Shown here piece by piece: positions 5,351 to 7,822 of a stretch of 7,822 nucleotides of DNA. A program made the position numbers and the translations under genes. Numbering within the stretch: position 1 is the stretch's first letter; each line of letters starts with the position of its first letter. The DNA is from Thermoplasmata archaeon (GTDB lineage Archaea; Thermoplasmatota; Thermoplasmata; Thermoplasmatales; Thermoplasmataceae). The stretch covers positions 1-7,822 of the forward strand of contig JAKAUD010000218.1 of NCBI GenBank assembly GCA_021827885.1. The letters run 5' to 3'. The notes under the pieces are model-generated. The model was not told the origin of the DNA. It did no database searches and saw only the letters and a program-made list of their open reading frames with translations.

Positions 5351-5370
5351 TTTTCATTGAAACTGAAAAA
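5350..5370. terminator. Hairpin after the MarR stop, possible terminator
   Basis: Perfect 7-bp inverted repeat, TTTTTCA and TGAAAAA, around a 7-nt loop, beginning at the base after the MarR TAA. On the minus strand the stop is followed directly by a run of five T, as in archaeal U-tract termination. The stem is AT-rich and weak, so the T run may matter more than the fold. It would separate the efflux operon from the tRNA. Confidence 0.35.
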
Positions 5371-5835
5371 TTAATTCGGTTCAGACTTTGACTTTATATC
5401 CTCTTCTATCTCTGTGAGAATTTTTAGGAATTGTTCTTTTGTTTCACGGTCTATGCTTGAAAAAAGGGAAGATATGTTTTCTTCATATCTCTCTTTTATC
5501 TTATTGTATAATCTGGTGCCATCTGGCTTCAGTCTTATATTAATAATCCTTCTGTCAGTTGCTGATCGACTCCTTTCAACCAGGTTTTTCTTTTCCAGTT
5601 TGTCTATTATTCCAGTGATCCATGGCTGAGTGATAAAATTTAATTCTGCTAGTTTTACCATGGGGCACGTTCCTGAATTGCTTATTGTTCTCAAGATTCT
5701 AAATTCTATTATTCCCAAATCATAACTGGAGAGGAATTTTTCCAGGTTCTTATAAAGAATCTTATAAACTGATGAAATTTGTCTCCAAATATTTAGATCT
5801 ATATTTCCATCCACACCTCTACTTTCTGGTTCCAT
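5371..5835 (-). CDS. MarR-family transcriptional regulator
   Basis: 154 residues from the ATG at 5835, chosen because GGAGGA (5842-5847) lies 6 nt upstream; ATGs at 5856 and 5865 lack this. A dimeric winged-helix protein: an N-terminal dimerisation helix (about 14-35), [12 protein letters not shown] (41-52), [20 protein letters not shown] (59-78) as the HTH with its recognition helix near 69-80, [21 protein letters not shown] (82-102) containing the beta-wing with the family's DRR (94-96), and a long C-terminal helix (about 107-150). Such proteins usually repress their own operon until a ligand binds. The start overlaps the end of the MFS gene by 17 bp, so the two are coupled and the ligand is probably a transported compound. 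A perfect palindrome at the operon's predicted transcription start (7593-7605) is the likely binding site. Confidence 0.9.
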   Translation of the reverse strand: MEPESRGVDGNIDLNIWRQISSVYKILYKNLEKFLSSYDLGIIEFRILRTISNSGTCPMVKLAELNFITQPWITGIIDKLEKKNLVERSRSATDRRIINIRLKPDGTRLYNKIKERYEENISSLFSSIDRETKEQFLKILTEIEEDIKSKSEPN

Positions 5836-7591
5836 GCTCAATCCTCCAGGTTTCATCAGAAGCATTCTTTACACTGGTAACATCTTTTCTGGGTTCAGCG
5901 TCTTCTTCATATATGCTCTTAGCACCTTCATGGACATATTTTTTTCCTCTCATGCTAGAAACCACAGCCGCAATAACAGACATGATGATACCAAGGATAA
6001 AAGCCATTCTCAGAGAGGACATGAATGCGGAGGCTAATGCTTCAGGGAACCACTCCTTTCCACTTATTGTCAATTGTGCAGAAGCAGGGAGTTTGTAAAA
6101 CAGCCCAGATGCCTGTAATATTGGAATCACGGGGTTCTTTCCCAGAAATGCTGAAAAGAGGAGAATAGTTGGGGAAGTACCTGAAATAACAGACGATACA
6201 GCCGCTGAAAGAGTTGGCCCGATATTAAGGGAAGCTATTGATGAACCTATGGAGATGGGAATATTGGTGCTAAGACCCGTTAGAACTATCGTAAAGAAGA
6301 GTCCAAGACTTGCGGTTTGGGCTGCGTTTTGCAATGTAGCTCTCATGCCAGAAGCTGCCCCTCTGGTTTCCGATGGAACAGAATTCATTATTGCAGCGGA
6401 GTTAGGGGCTGCGAACATACCGCTTCCAACTCCCATCAGGAATAAAATCATCCCAAATTCTGGATAATAGAAGTCGTATGGCAAAAGCGCCAGCAGGGTA
6501 AATGCAAGAGCAACCAGCAACATTCCGAGTGTAGATAGGAGTCTGGCTCCATGCCTATCGCTCAGTCTTCCCGAGAGCGGTCCCATTACCAAAAAGCCAG
6601 CCGTCATTGGTAGCATGTATATTCCTGCCCAGAAGGGAGTAGAGGAAAATGAGTATCCATGGATTGGAAGCCAAATACCCTGAAGCAAGATGATCAGCAT
6701 GAGCATCACGCCCCCTCTGCCAAGAGCCGCCAATAAAGCTGCAAAATTACCTGCGGCAAACGCCCTGATTTTAAACAATTCCATCCTGAACATCGGCTGT
6801 TTTACCCTCATTTCCACAAATGGAAACAGTACAAGCAAAATTGCCCCAGAAATCAATGCGGAATCAACCCAAGGACTTGTCCAGCCGTACATGCTTGTTC
6901 CATATGGCAGAAGGCCATAGGTAACTCCTATCAGTAAAAGCGTTAAGCCAATACCAAAGGTTGCATTTCCGATATAATCAATTTTTTGGTCTTTCTGCCT
7001 TACACCAGTTTCCTTCATTTTCCAGTATGACCATATTGTTCCAAGTGCTCCTACCGGAACACTGACAAGAAAAACATATCTCCAATCGAAGACTGCTAAA
7101 ATGCCTCCCAATACCAAACCTATAAATGAACCGGCAAGGGCAGCCACCATATTAAGTCCAAGAGCCATCCCTCTTTCCTCTACAGGAAAAGCATCAGTAA
7201 TTATTGCTGAACTGTTGGAGAACAAGAATGCAGCACCCACTCCTTGAACAATCCTGAAAATTATCAATTCTAAGGCAGCATTATCTCCTGTTCCAATAGT
7301 GAGAGACAGCAGTACTGAACCTATTGTGAATATCATGAACCCCAGATTAAACAACCTGACTCTGCCATATATATCTGAGAGCCTTCCGAAAGAAACCAAG
7401 AGTGTAGCTGTTACTATATTATAGCCCATCAAGAGCCATAATAGATATACCAGCGAGTTTGATTGCAAAAAGTTGATATGTATGCCATTAAAAATATCCG
7501 GGATTGATATCAATATTATTGTTCCATTAATAGAAGCCATTACAATTCCAATAGTCGTATTGGACAAAGCCACCCATTTGTATTGAACCAT
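5819..7591 (-). CDS. MFS drug-efflux transporter, DHA2 (14-TM) type
   Basis: 590 residues of integral membrane protein, probably a proton-coupled exporter of toxic compounds. Visible motifs: [13 protein letters not shown] (69-81), motif A in the loop after TM2; [10 protein letters not shown] (113-122), motif [11 protein letters not shown] (154-163), the antiporter motif C; and [12 protein letters not shown] (341-352), the second copy of motif A in the C-terminal half. About 14 hydrophobic segments fit the DHA2 family, with a longer hydrophobic insertion near 440-510 before the last helix (about 526-547) and a charged cytoplasmic tail. The DHA2 TM1 motif (LDxTIVNVALP) appears as [11 protein letters not shown] (21-31), so the usual Asp is Asn22. 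Substrate is unknown. It is the first gene of an operon with MarR; the leaderless ATG lies about 27 nt from a good TATA box. Confidence 0.92.
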   Translation of the reverse strand: MVQYKWVALSNTTIGIVMASINGTIILISIPDIFNGIHINFLQSNSLVYLLWLLMGYNIVTATLLVSFGRLSDIYGRVRLFNLGFMIFTIGSVLLSLTIGTGDNAALELIIFRIVQGVGAAFLFSNSSAIITDAFPVEERGMALGLNMVAALAGSFIGLVLGGILAVFDWRYVFLVSVPVGALGTIWSYWKMKETGVRQKDQKIDYIGNATFGIGLTLLLIGVTYGLLPYGTSMYGWTSPWVDSALISGAILLVLFPFVEMRVKQPMFRMELFKIRAFAAGNFAALLAALGRGGVMLMLIILLQGIWLPIHGYSFSSTPFWAGIYMLPMTAGFLVMGPLSGRLSDRHGARLLSTLGMLLVALAFTLLALLPYDFYYPEFGMILFLMGVGSGMFAAPNSAAIMNSVPSETRGAASGMRATLQNAAQTASLGLFFTIVLTGLSTNIPISIGSSIASLNIGPTLSAAVSSVISGTSPTILLFSAFLGKNPVIPILQASGLFYKLPASAQLTISGKEWFPEALASAFMSSLRMAFILGIIMSVIAAVVSSMRGKKYVHEGAKSIYEEDAEPRKDVTSVKNASDETWRIEHGTRK

Positions 7592-7592
7592 G

Positions 7593-7605
7593 TTATCGGC
7601 GATAA
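7593..7605. promoter_or_regulatory. Candidate MarR operator at the transcription start
   Basis: Perfect inverted repeat TTATCG-G-CGATAA lying between the TATA box and the MFS ATG (7591), so it covers the predicted transcription start. A dimer bound here would block the polymerase. A 13-bp dyad of this kind is shorter than many MarR sites but fits their symmetry. No second copy was found in the window. Confidence 0.5.
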
Positions 7606-7610
7606 TTTTA

Positions 7611-7625
7611 TTAAGATATAAAAGG
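7611..7625 (-). promoter_or_regulatory. TATA box of the MFS-MarR operon
   Basis: On the minus strand CCTTTTATATCTTAA carries a good box A (TTTATATC). Its centre, about 7618, lies roughly 27 nt from the ATG at 7591, predicting transcription that starts at or within a few bases of the start codon, a leaderless mRNA. Confidence 0.6.
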
Positions 7626-7655
7626 TTTAGTAGTTAAGCATTAATTGATAATTTT

Positions 7656-7687
7656 GGCTATAGCCTATGAAATCTACACGTCTATAG
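7656..7687. repeat. Two CTATAG palindromic sites
   Basis: GGCTATAGCC (7656-7665) is a perfect 10-bp palindrome, and CTATAG recurs at 7682-7687, 24 bp further on. They lie upstream of the efflux promoter. They may be protein-binding sites or chance; nothing links them to a known regulator. Confidence 0.25.
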
Positions 7688-7693
7688 GACATT

Positions 7694-7718
7694 GGTTCAA
7701 ATCTCGAACTTTTGAACC
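7694..7718. repeat. 8-bp inverted repeat (hairpin)
   Basis: GGTTCAAA and TTTGAACC form a perfect 8-bp stem around a 9-nt loop, followed by TTTT. It could be the left-end hairpin of a miniature IS200/IS605 element whose right-end hairpin is 24 bp downstream, or a terminator on the plus strand. Confidence 0.55.
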
Positions 7719-7735
7719 TTTTATCACGGTGAGCG

Positions 7736-7770
7736 AGAAAACCCACTTCTTTAGGAGTGGGATGAGAGCG
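7736..7770 (+). mobile_element. Solo right end of an IS200/IS605-type element
   Basis: GAGAAAACCCACTTCT followed by TTAGGAGTGGGATGAG matches the 3' end of many archaeal tnpB genes and their right-end hairpin. Bases 7742-7749 pair with 7754-7761 (8 bp, one G/T wobble) around a TTTA loop, the same architecture as the hairpin at 140-159. In frame it reads ARKPTSLGVG then stop, like a TnpB C-terminus, but a stop codon lies just upstream (TGA 7730-7732) and no tnpB sequence precedes it. It is either a decayed remnant or a transposase-less miniature element. Confidence 0.6.
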
Positions 7771-7822
7771 AACACAACATGTAATAACCACGATACAATT
7801 ACATAAATAGCATGTATAAGGC

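Noticed and set aside
5836..5865. MarR start at ATG 5865 or 5856
   Set aside because: ATG 5835 has GGAGGA at ideal spacing and gives a normal MarR length; the earlier starts would lengthen the overlap with the MFS gene and add residues unlike the family.
7691..7710. tRNA-like T-arm (GGTTCAAATC)
   Set aside because: The flanks do not pair as a T-stem and no acceptor or anticodon arm is present; the sequence is explained by the GGTTCAAA/TTTGAACC inverted repeat.

Overview
The window looks like a piece of a Thermoplasmata-type archaeal chromosome (probably Thermoplasmatales or a relative; moderate confidence). The evidence is AT-rich TATA boxes about 27-35 nt upstream of start codons, leaderless or very short leaders, heavy use of AGG/AGA arginine codons, an archaeal-type tRNA-Glu without an encoded CCA, IS200/IS605-type TnpB right ends, and a phosphosulfolactate synthase homologue. 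No rRNA or CRISPR array was seen.

Layout. (1) 1-170: the last 49 codons of a TnpB (IS200/IS605-family) gene and its right-end hairpin, which would also be the 3' end of an omega-RNA. (2) 193-951 (+): a class I SAM-dependent methyltransferase, ending 5 bp from the convergent end of the next gene. (3) 957-1931 (-): a phosphosulfolactate synthase (ComA) domain fused to a C-terminal winged-helix DNA-binding domain. (4) 1932-2042: a compact divergent promoter region with two TATA boxes and a dyad midway between them. (5) 2043-4307 (+): a tightly packed operon of APS reductase (CysH type), ATP sulfurylase (Sat) and an acidic protein of unknown function. (6) 4379-4846 (-): a stand-alone nucleotidyltransferase-fold protein. 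(7) 4847-5243: non-coding apart from a promoter. (8) 5244-5318 (-): tRNA-Glu(CTC). (9) 5371-7591 (-): a two-gene efflux operon, a 14-TM DHA2-type MFS transporter followed by an overlapping MarR regulator, with a leaderless promoter and a perfect palindrome at the predicted transcription start. (10) 7592-7822: inverted repeats and a second IS200/IS605-like right-end hairpin with no transposase gene, possibly a miniature element.

How the genes may work together. Sat makes APS from sulfate and ATP, and the CysH-type protein, which has the four-cysteine Fe-S signature of APS reductases, would reduce APS to sulfite. Sulfite is a substrate of ComA, which adds it to phosphoenolpyruvate to make phosphosulfolactate, the first committed step toward sulfolactate or coenzyme M. 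The gene next door encodes exactly that fold, but joined to a DNA-binding domain and transcribed divergently across a shared operator-like dyad. Either this is a sulfonate-forming branch of sulfate assimilation whose enzyme also acts as a regulator, or the ComA barrel has become the sensor domain of a transcription factor for sulfate assimilation. This is the most interesting part of the window. The efflux operon is a more ordinary autoregulated MFS/MarR pair.
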